Source: Pelagicoccus mobilis (GTDB lineage: Bacteria > Verrucomicrobiota > Verrucomicrobiia > Opitutales > Opitutaceae). Taken from it: 64,000 nucleotides of DNA. This document shows positions 53,496-62,412 of this stretch, piece by piece. The DNA lies in assembly GCF_016595505.1 (NCBI RefSeq), contig NZ_JAENIL010000001.1, forward strand, positions 1 to 64,000. The letters run 5' to 3'. Made by a program: the position numbers and the translations under genes. Positions within the stretch are counted from its first letter, which is position 1. Each line of letters starts with the position of its first letter. Below the pieces are notes generated by a model. That model did not search any database. It had not been told where the DNA came from and worked only from the letters and a program-made list of their open reading frames with translations.

Positions 53496-55085
53496 TCACT
53501 CCTCCGCAGCCGAACTGCCCCACCAATCGGCGTTCGGCTTGAAGTCCTTGTCCAAGAAACCGCGATGCTGCTTTTCCAGCTTCGCCTTGAACTCGCCTTC
53601 CAGATACGCCGCCCGCTCGTCACGAGTCACTTGCGAGAAATTCGGATCGACGCTAGGCATCCTCGCTCCAGTGCTCGCCAGCCACGTGTCGAGCTTCGCT
53701 CGCATCGACTTCACACGCTCCGGTTGACTCGCCGCCAGGTCGTTGGTTTCGCCAATGTCCTTGTCGATCTGATAAAGCTCGTCCCGGCCATCCTCGTGAT
53801 AGTGAATCAGCTTCCAACCATTCTGGGTGATCACGGAAGACGGCTCTCCTCCTTGGTTCCCATAGTGCGGGTAATGCCAAAAAAGCGGGCGATCCTCCAA
53901 AGCGCCTCCCGTCAAGGCAGCCGTAAAATCGACTCCATCCACATCCTGCTCCTTCGGGACATCGATTCCTGCCAGACTCAACAAAGTGGGATACCAATCC
54001 GCCCCAGTCACAGGAACCGCGCTCACCGTGCCCTCATTCGCAACTCCTGGAGCCTTGATGTAAAACGGCACTCTCAAGCCCCCCTCCCACTGGCGGCCCT
54101 TTCCTCCGCGAAACGGCAAATTGCTCGTCGCATAAGCATCGCCTGACGAGACGCCGCCATGATCCGAGGTAAAACACACGATCGTATTCTCCGCCAAGCC
54201 AAGCTCATCGAGCTTATCGAGCACAATCCCCACCGCATCGTCCATCAACTCCATCATGCCCGCATAGATTGGACAATCCTGCACTTGCCGCACCGGCAAG
54301 TTGCGGTCCCAAACGAACCGGCTCTCCGCCAAGCCCATCTCCTCCGCCTTGTCACGATACTTTCTCCACAGCTTCTCCGATGTCTGAATCGGCCCGTGCA
54401 CCGCATAAAAAGAGAGGTACGCAAAAAAAGGCTCATCCTGATTCTCCTCGATAAATTGAGCCGTCTCCTGCCCCAATCGAATCGAAAGCGACTCCCCGTC
54501 CGGACCTGACTCAAGCTTCGGATTTTCCCAAGGAGCAAAGTATCCACCGCGCGGGCTGCCGGACCAAAAGCCGCCTTTGTTCACATCAAACCCATTGCTC
54601 TCCGGACTCGCGATATCCTCTTTTCCCAAATGCCACTTTCCCGCGAACAAAGTCCGGTAGCCAGCCGCCTTGAAGACTTCGCCCAAAGTGATCTCCGAAT
54701 CCCGCAAGCCCATTTCGTACTCCGGAGGAAGCACCCTCGTATACCGGTTGTTATTCTTCACCCGATCCTGCGTCGCCGCCCAAGCCTCGCCAGAGGGATC
54801 TCCTATCCAAGAGGTAATCCCGTGCTTGGTAGGATAAGTCCCCGTCAGGATACTCGCCCGTGACGGGCTGCAAACCTGACACGTAGCGTATCCACGGTTA
54901 AACTTCACCCCCTCGTAGGCGATCCGATCGATGTTTGGGCTCTCATGGTAAGTCGAGCCCTCGTTGCTCAGATCCATCACTCCAAGGTCGTCGGCGATGA
55001 TAAAAACGACATTCGGTCGTTTGGTTTCAGCGGACACAAATCCGCTCAGGAGAAACAAGAAAAAGACAGGGATACATTTCTTCAT
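53496..55085 (-). CDS. Secreted type I sulfatase (S1 family)
   Basis: Sulfatase of 529 residues. The signal peptide is MKKCIPVFFLFLLSGFVSA. Metal ligands are D32-D33 in 'FIIADDLGVMDLS', and the formylglycine signature is C72-S-P-S-R in 'ATCQVCSPSRASILTG'. 'GKWHLGKEDIASPESNGFDVN' and 'CFTSDHGGVSSGD' are typical. 'LFWHYPHYGNQGGEPSSVI' near the C-terminus also occurs in the convergent sulfatase (LFWHYPHYHTQG), so the two may belong to the same subfamily. It stands alone, without a clear operon partner. Confidence 0.94.
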   Translation of the reverse strand: MKKCIPVFFLFLLSGFVSAETKRPNVVFIIADDLGVMDLSNEGSTYHESPNIDRIAYEGVKFNRGYATCQVCSPSRASILTGTYPTKHGITSWIGDPSGEAWAATQDRVKNNNRYTRVLPPEYEMGLRDSEITLGEVFKAAGYRTLFAGKWHLGKEDIASPESNGFDVNKGGFWSGSPRGGYFAPWENPKLESGPDGESLSIRLGQETAQFIEENQDEPFFAYLSFYAVHGPIQTSEKLWRKYRDKAEEMGLAESRFVWDRNLPVRQVQDCPIYAGMMELMDDAVGIVLDKLDELGLAENTIVCFTSDHGGVSSGDAYATSNLPFRGGKGRQWEGGLRVPFYIKAPGVANEGTVSAVPVTGADWYPTLLSLAGIDVPKEQDVDGVDFTAALTGGALEDRPLFWHYPHYGNQGGEPSSVITQNGWKLIHYHEDGRDELYQIDKDIGETNDLAASQPERVKSMRAKLDTWLASTGARMPSVDPNFSQVTRDERAAYLEGEFKAKLEKQHRGFLDKDFKPNADWWGSSAAEE

Positions 55086-55218
55086 AATCAGGGGGTACTC
55101 GTTTTAAAGGTGGTCCGGCCGCTCCACGGGCGGTCAATCCTCGAACTGATGACCACTCGCGGAACGAATGATCCACCTTCTCTTATGAAACTAAAAAGAC
55201 ATATGTCACCCTGAACAC

Positions 55219-55256
55219 AAAAAAACGTCTGTTGAATCGTTCAATCCAACAGACGC
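55219..55256 (-). terminator. Rho-independent terminator beyond the GH2 gene
   Basis: On the minus strand CGTCTGTTG (55255-55247) pairs with CAACAGACG (55234-55226), and a T-run follows (complement of the A-run 55219-55225). A second small stem lies in the loop. It is about 90 bases after the GH2 stop, with a palindromic element between. No gene lies in 55086-55218. Confidence 0.8.
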
Positions 55257-55267
55257 TCAATGAATTG

Positions 55268-55341
55268 GTAGGGCGGTCTGGCCCAGACCGCCGCAACATC
55301 AAGCAGACAAAGATCGGCGGTCTCGGCGAGACCGCCCTACC
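55268..55341. repeat. Nested palindromic element after the GH2 gene
   Basis: Outer arms GGTAGGGCGGTCT (55268-55280) and AGACCGCCCTACC (55329-55341) are reverse complements. Each side also forms its own hairpin, with AGACCGCC (55285-55292) and GGCGGTCT (55315-55322). REP/BIME-like and non-coding, it lies four bases from the GH2 stop codon. Confidence 0.75.
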
Positions 55342-55344
55342 TCG

Positions 55345-57828
55345 CTAATTTTCGAGACTGATCGAGATCCGAGACGAATCGAGCCCCTCGCCACTGGCAG
55401 TGATATCGATCAAACCACTCGCCCCCGGCTTGCCACGAACAACAAGCAGAGCCTTGCCGCTAAACGCTTTGCGCTTCGGCAAGCGGAACGACTCGAGCGA
55501 AGCCGGATTTCCGTTACCCACCGCTGCAAGCACGCCCCCACCTTGGATGTCGAAATGGATCTCGTTGTCAGCCGTCGGACAGGCGATGCCGTTTTCATCA
55601 ACCACCTGAACAGTGATGAAAGAGAGATCCTTACCGTCCGCGGCGATCACGCTTCGATCCGCAGTCAAGCGAACACCGGCAGGCTTCCCAGCAGTCCGTA
55701 CCGTCTTTCTGGATACCTCTTGCCCTGCCTTGTAGCCAACAATTGTCAACTCTCCCGGCTCATACGGAACCTCCCAGCTCAACCGATACTTCGAGTCAAG
55801 GTGGTCTGAGTCATAGCGCTTGAACTTCACGATAATACGAGTCGTGTCCACTCCCTTCACCTTTCTACCAAGCGAGCGACCATTGAGGAAGAGCTCCGCT
55901 TCATCACAGTTAGTGTATCCATACACAGGGATCGTCTCTCCTTCCATGCCCTCCCAATTCCAGTGAGGCAAGACATGCACCATCGGTTTGTCCGACCATT
56001 GGCTCTGGTAGAGGAAGAATCGATCCTTCGGAAAGCCACAGAGGTCGACCGCCCCAAAGAAACTGCTGTGCACCGGCCAGTCTCCATTCCAGTGCCCATT
56101 CGTGCTGTTGTCGCGACCACCATAAGGGGTTGGCTCGCCAAGGTAATCAAAACCAGTCCAGATAAACTCCCCCATGATCCGAGGATTCTGCTCCTGAAAG
56201 TGGAACTCTATGTCCGGAGGATAAGCCCAAACCGGTCCTATCAAGTCATAGCTCGTCACCTGCAACGATTCATGCTTTTCGTACTTTTCGATCGGCAAAT
56301 GATAGACACCGCGGCTGCTCACGCAGGATGAAGTCTCTGAACCGTAGACAATGCGGTCCGGGTATTTTTCCAAAACCTCGGCATACATAGATGGCTTGTA
56401 GTTGATCCCCACGAGATCCAGCTCTTCAGCGAAGCCGTTGTCATGAGGCTGCGGGTAGTGATTGAGTCCTGCAGTCACAGGACGCGTATCATCCTCCTCC
56501 TTACAGATATCGACCAAGCGACGAGCAAGAGCGGCTCCTTCCCCATTCGTGTTTCGCTGCTCGAGAATCTCGTTTCCGATACTCCACATCACAATCGAAG
56601 GGTGATTACGGTCACGCTTGATCATGTCCCGCAGATCCGGCTCATGCCACTCATCCCAAAACTTGTTGTATCCATTTTCCACTTTCGCGATCTTCCACAC
56701 GTCAAAAGACTCGTCCTGAACCAGCAAGCCCATCTTGTCGCAAAGCTCAAGCAACTCGATAGAAGGCGGGTTATGGCTGGTGCGGATCGCATTCACTCCC
56801 ATATCCTTCATGATCTGCAACTGACGTTCCTTCGCACGGTAATTCACTGCGGCTCCCAGAGGCCCTTGGTCGTGGTGAAGACAGACTCCCTTGAATTTCG
56901 TCTGTTTCCCGTTGAGCAAGAATCCCTGCTCAGCCGTATACTCGATCGTTCGCACGCCAAACATCGTTTCGTAGAAATCGATCGTCTGCCCCTTGGCATT
57001 CCTCACTCGGCTAATCGCTCGGTAGCGATGCGGATCTTCCGTGTCCCAACGCCGCGGATTGCGGATCTTGGCCAATTGAGTGAGCGTCTTTTCATCCTCC
57101 GAAGTCGCAAAGTCGCTCGAAACAGAAGCCACTCGGCGACCATCCGCATCAAAGATCTCAGTCTCTAGACTTCCCTTGAACGTTCCCCTTCCCGCATGAG
57201 CGATGCGCGTGTCAATCTCAACCGTCGCTTCGTGATCGCTCACTTCAGGCGTCTTGATAAACGTCCCCCAATGAGCCACCCGTGTCGGCTCAGTCACCTG
57301 TAGCCAGACATTTCGGTAGAGACCCGCCCCCGAATACCAGCGAGTCGCGAGATCCTCCAGCACCAGACGCACCGCCACCACATTCTCCTTGTCGCCATAA
57401 ATCAGATACTTGGAGATATCGTATTGAAAACCAATATAGCCATACGGCCGCTTTCCGACCAACTTACCATTCACATAAACTTCCGAACCGTACATCGCTC
57501 CGTCGAACTCGATGCTCACGACCTTCCCCTTCGCCGACTTAGGCATCTGGAAGCTTTTACGATACCAGCCTTCGCCAACCACGGGAAGCCCGCCCGTTCG
57601 AGCGTTATACTTGAAGTCATAAGGCCCCTCGATCGCCCAGTCGTGAGGCAGACGCAGTTCCCGCCAATCGCGATCGTCGAAGGAAGCCCCCGACGCCTGC
57701 TGATCACCCTTGGCGAAACGCCAGGAGTCGTTAAATGACACACGCTCGCGAGCCGAAGCGGCCAATACCGCGCCCAAGGCTAGAAAAGCGACGACTGTCG
57801 TCTTAAGAAAAGTTCCGATGTTGTTCAT
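55345..57828 (-). CDS. GH2 family glycoside hydrolase, beta-galactosidase-like
   Basis: Exported GH2 enzyme of 827 residues. The signal peptide is MNNIGTFLKTTVVAFLALGAVLAASA. The sugar-binding jelly roll starts at 'VSFNDSWRFAKGD' and includes 'LRLPHDWAIEGPY' and 'WYSGAGLYRNVWL'. The TIM barrel follows from about 305, with acid/base E420 in 'SIVMWSIGNEILEQ' and probable nucleophile E498 in 'IVYGSETSS'. C-terminal Ig-like domains include 'GVRLTADRSVIAADGKDLSFITVQVVD'. ATG 57828 is preferred over a start eight codons earlier. Next to aldose 1-epimerase it probably releases galactose or a galactose-like sugar, though GH2 also includes glucuronidases. Confidence 0.92.
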   Translation of the reverse strand: MNNIGTFLKTTVVAFLALGAVLAASARERVSFNDSWRFAKGDQQASGASFDDRDWRELRLPHDWAIEGPYDFKYNARTGGLPVVGEGWYRKSFQMPKSAKGKVVSIEFDGAMYGSEVYVNGKLVGKRPYGYIGFQYDISKYLIYGDKENVVAVRLVLEDLATRWYSGAGLYRNVWLQVTEPTRVAHWGTFIKTPEVSDHEATVEIDTRIAHAGRGTFKGSLETEIFDADGRRVASVSSDFATSEDEKTLTQLAKIRNPRRWDTEDPHRYRAISRVRNAKGQTIDFYETMFGVRTIEYTAEQGFLLNGKQTKFKGVCLHHDQGPLGAAVNYRAKERQLQIMKDMGVNAIRTSHNPPSIELLELCDKMGLLVQDESFDVWKIAKVENGYNKFWDEWHEPDLRDMIKRDRNHPSIVMWSIGNEILEQRNTNGEGAALARRLVDICKEEDDTRPVTAGLNHYPQPHDNGFAEELDLVGINYKPSMYAEVLEKYPDRIVYGSETSSCVSSRGVYHLPIEKYEKHESLQVTSYDLIGPVWAYPPDIEFHFQEQNPRIMGEFIWTGFDYLGEPTPYGGRDNSTNGHWNGDWPVHSSFFGAVDLCGFPKDRFFLYQSQWSDKPMVHVLPHWNWEGMEGETIPVYGYTNCDEAELFLNGRSLGRKVKGVDTTRIIVKFKRYDSDHLDSKYRLSWEVPYEPGELTIVGYKAGQEVSRKTVRTAGKPAGVRLTADRSVIAADGKDLSFITVQVVDENGIACPTADNEIHFDIQGGGVLAAVGNGNPASLESFRLPKRKAFSGKALLVVRGKPGASGLIDITASGEGLDSSRISISLEN

Positions 57829-57911
57829 AGCAATTTTGAAGGCCGCAATCATACAGCGGGGGACAATGGACTTCCCTGCCGTGACGATGGATTCCCTGAA
57901 CCCCCGCCCAC

Positions 57912-57947
57912 AAAAAAACCGGAATTTCCACGAAGGAAATTCCGGTT
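57912..57947 (-). terminator. Rho-independent terminator of the aldose 1-epimerase gene
   Basis: A perfect 13-bp stem (57917-57929 with 57935-57947) with a five-base loop is followed on the minus strand by seven T (complement of A57912-A57918, the last two inside the stem). Confidence 0.92.
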
Positions 57948-57975
57948 AAACGATCAAACAAAGTGATTCTTCGTC

Positions 57976-59025
57976 CTACCAGCTGAACTTGTAGACGGTC
58001 GTATCGTCGTAGGTTTCACCCGGTTTCAGAATGCTATTTGGCGCGCCCTCGATATTCGGGCCATTCGGATACTTCGAGGTCTCCACGCAAAACGCCCGGA
58101 ACTGCCCAAACTGCGCCCCGCTTTCACGACGAAGCTCGTCGGACGTGTAACGCCCCGTATAGAAAAGCGTGCCGGGCTCGGAAGAGAAGACCTCAAGAGT
58201 ACGTCCACTCGTCGGCTCCGTCACAGTAGCCACCTTGGCAAGCTCGCCAACAGGCTTCTTAAAGACATAGTAGTGCTCGAAGCCCATCTCCAGCTCTTCG
58301 AAGGCATCGCCTACGCGCTTCGGCTCATTGAAGTCCGTCACCGTTCCCGCCACTTGCGCTTCCTCTCCGAGAGGAACTCCCGTGTCGTCACAAACCAAAT
58401 ACTTGTCGCTATCAAGCTGCAGAGTGTGATCGAGAACCTTGTCGCTGAAACCATTGAGGTTGAAGTAGGTATGGTTCGTCAAGGAAACAGGAGACGCCTT
58501 ATCAGTCGTCGCGCTATAGTGGATACGCAACTCGTTCTCCGCATTAAGACGATACTCGACCTCGACTTTCAAGTTCCCAGGAAATCCTTCGTCCCCATCC
58601 GGACTATCGAGAGAAAGAGTCAAAACGGCCGCGTCCGCTTCCTCTACAGCGCAGACAACGTCCCACAAGCACTTGTCGAAGCCCTTAACGCCACCATGGA
58701 TGTGATTCGCTCCATCGTTGGTAGCGAGCTGGTAATCCTGACCGTCAACCGTCACCTTGCCGTCTTTGACTCGTGCCGCGTAGCGTCCCACAAGACAACC
58801 GAAGTAAGGAGAATTCGCCTTGTAGGCGTCGGCGAAATAACCATCCAGAGTATCAAATCCACATGCGATATCGGAGCTTCCCCCCTTCGCATCGGGCACT
58901 ACGATAGAGGTTACCGTGCCTCCATAAGTCGTGATCTTTACCACAACGCCATTGCCGTTTTCGAGCGTGAATAGATCAACCGGCTTTCCTTCAAATTCTC
59001 CGAAGTCGGACTTAGATATTTTCAT
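57976..59025 (-). CDS. galM: Aldose 1-epimerase
   Basis: Mutarotase of 349 residues converting the anomers of galactose, glucose or related sugars. The substrate-binding H108 is in 'NDGANHIHGG', the catalytic H185 in 'PVSLTNHTYFNLNG' and the catalytic base E315 in 'FRAFCVETSKYPNGPN'. No signal peptide, cytosolic. The gene lies between the RhaT-like transporter and the GH2 gene, all on the minus strand, but terminators on both sides suggest that each gene is transcribed mainly on its own. Confidence 0.95.
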   Translation of the reverse strand: MKISKSDFGEFEGKPVDLFTLENGNGVVVKITTYGGTVTSIVVPDAKGGSSDIACGFDTLDGYFADAYKANSPYFGCLVGRYAARVKDGKVTVDGQDYQLATNDGANHIHGGVKGFDKCLWDVVCAVEEADAAVLTLSLDSPDGDEGFPGNLKVEVEYRLNAENELRIHYSATTDKASPVSLTNHTYFNLNGFSDKVLDHTLQLDSDKYLVCDDTGVPLGEEAQVAGTVTDFNEPKRVGDAFEELEMGFEHYYVFKKPVGELAKVATVTEPTSGRTLEVFSSEPGTLFYTGRYTSDELRRESGAQFGQFRAFCVETSKYPNGPNIEGAPNSILKPGETYDDTTVYKFSW

Positions 59026-59047
59026 GATAGGTATATAACTAGGGGTG

Positions 59048-59076
59048 AAAAAAATGGGTGGTTCAAAGAGCCACCC
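59048..59076 (-). terminator. Rho-independent terminator of the RhaT-like gene
   Basis: GGGTGG (59056-59061) and CCACCC (59071-59076) form the outer stem, continued by three further pairs around AAA. On the minus strand it is followed by ATTTTTTT (complement of 59048-59055). It lies 17 bases past the transporter stop. Confidence 0.82.
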
Positions 59077-59092
59077 TGCGTGTAATCAGAAA

Positions 59093-60166
59093 CTACTTTG
59101 AAAGTGTGGCGGCTTCATTCGCGGCGACTTCCGCATCCACCGGAGTGGAAGAAGCGAGCTTGTTGCCGAAAGCGATGATCAGGATACCAATCGTCATGAA
59201 TGCCATGCCTCGGTAGAGGAAGCCCTTCGCCTTGCTAGAAGCGGCCTTCCATTCGCCAGTTGCGATACCGCTGACGATCGCAGTCAAAACACAAGACGTG
59301 TTGAAAATAGCGTATCCAACTGTGTTGCCCACTCCACCGAGCCTGAACGCCGCGTATGCAAAAACCGCGGACGCCGCATAGTGGAAAATTGCCATGATCA
59401 GAATCAGCACGAAATTCTTCGCGAGAGCAGACGTGCCAAACGAGGCCCAGCTCTTTTTGGCAGTGAGCTGCCAGCCAAAGTAACCGGCCATGATTACGCC
59501 ACCACTGAGAAAAATCGGAAGCATCACCGCGAGCGCCGTGACCCACTCTGGATTGCCCTGAGAAATGCTCGCCTCGTGTAGTGCTGGACGCCCTACCGCA
59601 TTCGCGAAACTGAACCCCGTCGCCAACAAACCACCGACGACCGCGATCGTGATACCAGCAGACATCGACTTAGCGCCCTCTTCACTCTTTTCGGACTCAG
59701 CTTCACGAGTGATACCCGCCTTGCCGTTAGAAAAGATTCCGGCCAATACAAAAAGAAGCCCAACTGCGATCGTCGCCAGCACCTTGCTCTCCGGCAAACC
59801 GTCCACGAAAAACGGCAAAAGCGACCCAACGAGAATCACGGTGCCGATGAATATCGAAAAGCCAAGCGATACGCCAATGTGATGGATCGCCTTGCCCCAC
59901 ATCATAACGCCAATCCCCCAGAGTACGCTGGAGATGACCATCTTTGGCAAAATCCCCTGCACTGCCTCGTCGGAGAATACCGCTCCCGGATTCGCCATAA
60001 GCGCAAGCGTAGCCACTATCGGTACCGCAAACATCGTCAGCATGAAAAACATGCCCCACGTGTTCTCTTCCTTGAAGTCCTTGGTGAACTTTCCAGGTAC
60101 CGCATAAAGTCCGAGCATAAGGCCCGCGAAAATGGCAAAGAGAATGCCGGTGCTTAAATCACTCAT
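59093..60166 (-). CDS. RhaT-like sugar/proton symporter (DMT superfamily)
   Basis: Inner-membrane carrier of 357 residues with about ten hydrophobic helices. It matches RhaT (L-rhamnose/H+ symporter) in pattern: 'GILFAIFAGLMLGLYAVPGKF' at the start, 'VISSVLWGIGVMMWGKAIHHIGVSLGFSIFIG', 'GGLLATGFSFANAVGRPA' and 'MAGYFGWQLTAKKSW'. Its substrate may be rhamnose or another monosaccharide. It is divergent from the S9-homologue gene across a 308-base region with repeated operator-like sequences. Rhamnose catabolic genes are not in the window. Confidence 0.82.
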   Translation of the reverse strand: MSDLSTGILFAIFAGLMLGLYAVPGKFTKDFKEENTWGMFFMLTMFAVPIVATLALMANPGAVFSDEAVQGILPKMVISSVLWGIGVMMWGKAIHHIGVSLGFSIFIGTVILVGSLLPFFVDGLPESKVLATIAVGLLFVLAGIFSNGKAGITREAESEKSEEGAKSMSAGITIAVVGGLLATGFSFANAVGRPALHEASISQGNPEWVTALAVMLPIFLSGGVIMAGYFGWQLTAKKSWASFGTSALAKNFVLILIMAIFHYAASAVFAYAAFRLGGVGNTVGYAIFNTSCVLTAIVSGIATGEWKAASSKAKGFLYRGMAFMTIGILIIAFGNKLASSTPVDAEVAANEAATLSK

Positions 60167-60261
60167 GTGTAGATTGGGGTCGAATAGTGTAGATTAAGTA
60201 GAGGGGATCGGAAGCTGGCTGGGAACCCAGACTCCCGCAGCAAACGCTGCTATTGTTGCAC

Positions 60262-60399
60262 GTTGCATACAATATCCATTTTCGTAAAGGCTTTTCCCTC
60301 CTGAGCCCACTTAAACGATTCACCTAGGACGGGCGCTGGGCCCGAGCCTCCAGAAATTTGACTTTACCGAGCATGTTTTGCATGCAATATACATTTCAC
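60262..60399. promoter_or_regulatory. Two operator-like direct repeats in the divergent promoter region
   Basis: The segments 60262-60284 and 60377-60399 share TTGCATxCAATATxCATTT. The second contains the perfect palindrome TTGCATGCAA (60378-60387); the first differs at one base. They lie between the divergent RhaT-like and S9-homologue genes, spaced 115 bases. A LacI- or GntR-type regulator site is inferred. The rest of 60167-60474 shows nothing else recognisable. Confidence 0.45.
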
Positions 60400-60474
60400 C
60401 CGCAAATGGACTGAGCCCGAAACCAAGCTTTCGGCAGTAAAAGCCCCCCAGAAAACAAAGCACCCGATATCCGA

Positions 60475-62382
60475 ATGATGAAGAGTCTCTTCACGCTTTT
60501 TGCCCTCCTCGCAGCGACGATCCCAGCCAGCCTAATCACAGCCTCGCCCAAGGAACTGCTAGAGGTCGACCGCTACACGGACCTGAAAGTTTCTCCCGAC
60601 GGAAAACGCCTCGCCGGCAAGTTTCAACGCGACGACGGCCGAATCAAACTCGTAGTCCGCGACCTCGAAAAGCATCGCAGCATCTTCGTCGGCCCTGCCA
60701 ATCCGGCCCAGGGCGAATGGGGCGAGAAAAGCGTCAGCGACTTCGAGTGGATCAACAACGACTACATCGCCCTCACCGCGAGCTGGGACGATGGAATCGT
60801 AGGCCTGCATCTAGCCAAAGTCCCCGGACTGAAAAACCAGGACGTCATCCAAAACATCGAGTTCCAAAGCGCCAACTCCCTCGTCGATCCCATCCCCGGC
60901 TCTACTCAATACATCGTTTCACGCTCACCCGCGGACCAGAAATTCGCAGAATGCAGCGTCGTCAAACTCGATGCCGCGGACCGCAAGTTCAAAGAGATCC
61001 TATATAGCTCGTCCTCCAAGGCCTTCGAAGCCATAACCGATCGCGACCACACGCTACGCCTCGTCAAAAAACAGGAAAGCCCAGACAGCGAAGCTGCATG
61101 GTACGCCCTCCCCCCCGGCGGCGACGCCTGGAAAAAACTAAAGCTGAATCAATGGCTTCCCGTGTTCGGTTTCGACACCGACCCAGACCGAATCCTAGTC
61201 GGCGGATCCTTCGGCAATCTCCCCGCAGGCATCTACTACTACAGCCTCTCCCAGGACAAAGTCGTCCGTAAGCTCATCAACCATGAGGAACTCCCCCTCA
61301 ACCGCTTCGCCGAGCCCATCTTCGATCCCGCGAACGGACACCTCCTCGGCGTCCACATAAACAAGCAAAAGCCTGTCACTCAGTGGATCGACCCCTCGCT
61401 CAAGAATATTCAGGCCAACATCGATCGCGCCTCCCCCGACTCCATGAACCGAATCATCAGTTGGGATATGGCCCGCAAGCGCGTACTGGTCCGCAAAAGC
61501 TACGCCAGCCAGCCAAGCGTCACCTACGCGTTCGACTTCAACAAGGGCAAGATGGACCTCGTCTGTCGCAACGGCGGCAATCTCAAGAGCAAGGACCTCG
61601 CCACCACTCAGCACATCTCAATCACGAACCGGGACGGACTCAGCCTAGACGGCTTCCTTACCAAGTCCCCAAAGGCTAAAAAGAACTCCCCTATTCTCGT
61701 GATCGTCCGCAACGATCCCTTCGCCACCCTAGACACCATCGGTTGGAAAAACGAAGACCAGTTTTACGCTAAGGAAGGCTTCGCCGTCCTGCGACTCAAC
61801 TTCAGCGGTTCCGGCGGACTCAACGGTCCACTCTCACTCAACTGGAACAATGAAAACGCCCCGATCAAACCCATTCAAGACCTCGAGGACGCCCTCAAAT
61901 GGGCAAAGACCTCCGGTCACGGCGATCCCTCCAAAGCAGCAATCATTGGCTACGGAGCCGGCGGTTGGATCGCCGCCTATTCCACCATCGCCTCCCCCCA
62001 TCTCTTCGATTGCGCAGTCAGCACCGGCGGAATCTACGATCTCGTCGAGTACCAAAACAAGGATACTTCCAGCCCCATATCCTCAGTCGCCCCCATCATC
62101 TTCGCAGAGTGTGGCTACAAGCTCAGCCACGAAGCCCTAAACCGCCTCTCCCCAATGCAAAACGCTTCCAAGATCACCTCCTCCCTCATGCTTTCGTACG
62201 GGCAGTGGGACCAGGATGGATACAAGGAGCACGTCAAAGCGTTCGCCAAGACGGCCAGCGACGCCGGCGTGAGCGTAGCCCCGCTCTACAAAGGAGGATG
62301 GTGGGGAACCAACATCACCAACAATTCAGACGTCTACGACTTCAACAAGAGGATAGCCGCCTTCCTAAAGAAAAATCTCTAG
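60475..62382 (+). CDS. Exported S9 (prolyl oligopeptidase) family homologue lacking the catalytic serine
   Basis: Secreted protein of 635 residues. The signal peptide is MMKSLFTLFALLAATIPASLITA. Residues 25-370 form the beta-propeller-like part, starting 'VDRYTDLKVSPDGKRLAGKF'. From about 385 the alpha/beta-hydrolase domain is clear: 'ISITNRDGLSLDGFLT', 'NSPILVIVRNDPF', 'VLRLNFSGSGGLNG', 'DLEDALKWAKTSGHGDPSKA'. The nucleophile elbow, G-x-S-x-G-G in active enzymes, reads G-Y-G494-A-G-G, so the serine is glycine. The His-bearing end ('YKGGWWGTNI') also lacks the usual E-G-H. It is probably not an active peptidase of the normal type; a binding role is possible. Confidence 0.85.
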   Translation: MMKSLFTLFALLAATIPASLITASPKELLEVDRYTDLKVSPDGKRLAGKFQRDDGRIKLVVRDLEKHRSIFVGPANPAQGEWGEKSVSDFEWINNDYIALTASWDDGIVGLHLAKVPGLKNQDVIQNIEFQSANSLVDPIPGSTQYIVSRSPADQKFAECSVVKLDAADRKFKEILYSSSSKAFEAITDRDHTLRLVKKQESPDSEAAWYALPPGGDAWKKLKLNQWLPVFGFDTDPDRILVGGSFGNLPAGIYYYSLSQDKVVRKLINHEELPLNRFAEPIFDPANGHLLGVHINKQKPVTQWIDPSLKNIQANIDRASPDSMNRIISWDMARKRVLVRKSYASQPSVTYAFDFNKGKMDLVCRNGGNLKSKDLATTQHISITNRDGLSLDGFLTKSPKAKKNSPILVIVRNDPFATLDTIGWKNEDQFYAKEGFAVLRLNFSGSGGLNGPLSLNWNNENAPIKPIQDLEDALKWAKTSGHGDPSKAAIIGYGAGGWIAAYSTIASPHLFDCAVSTGGIYDLVEYQNKDTSSPISSVAPIIFAECGYKLSHEALNRLSPMQNASKITSSLMLSYGQWDQDGYKEHVKAFAKTASDAGVSVAPLYKGGWWGTNITNNSDVYDFNKRIAAFLKKNL

Positions 62383-62412
62383 ACAAGATAGAGACTTAAT
62401 TTCCCAGTAAAA

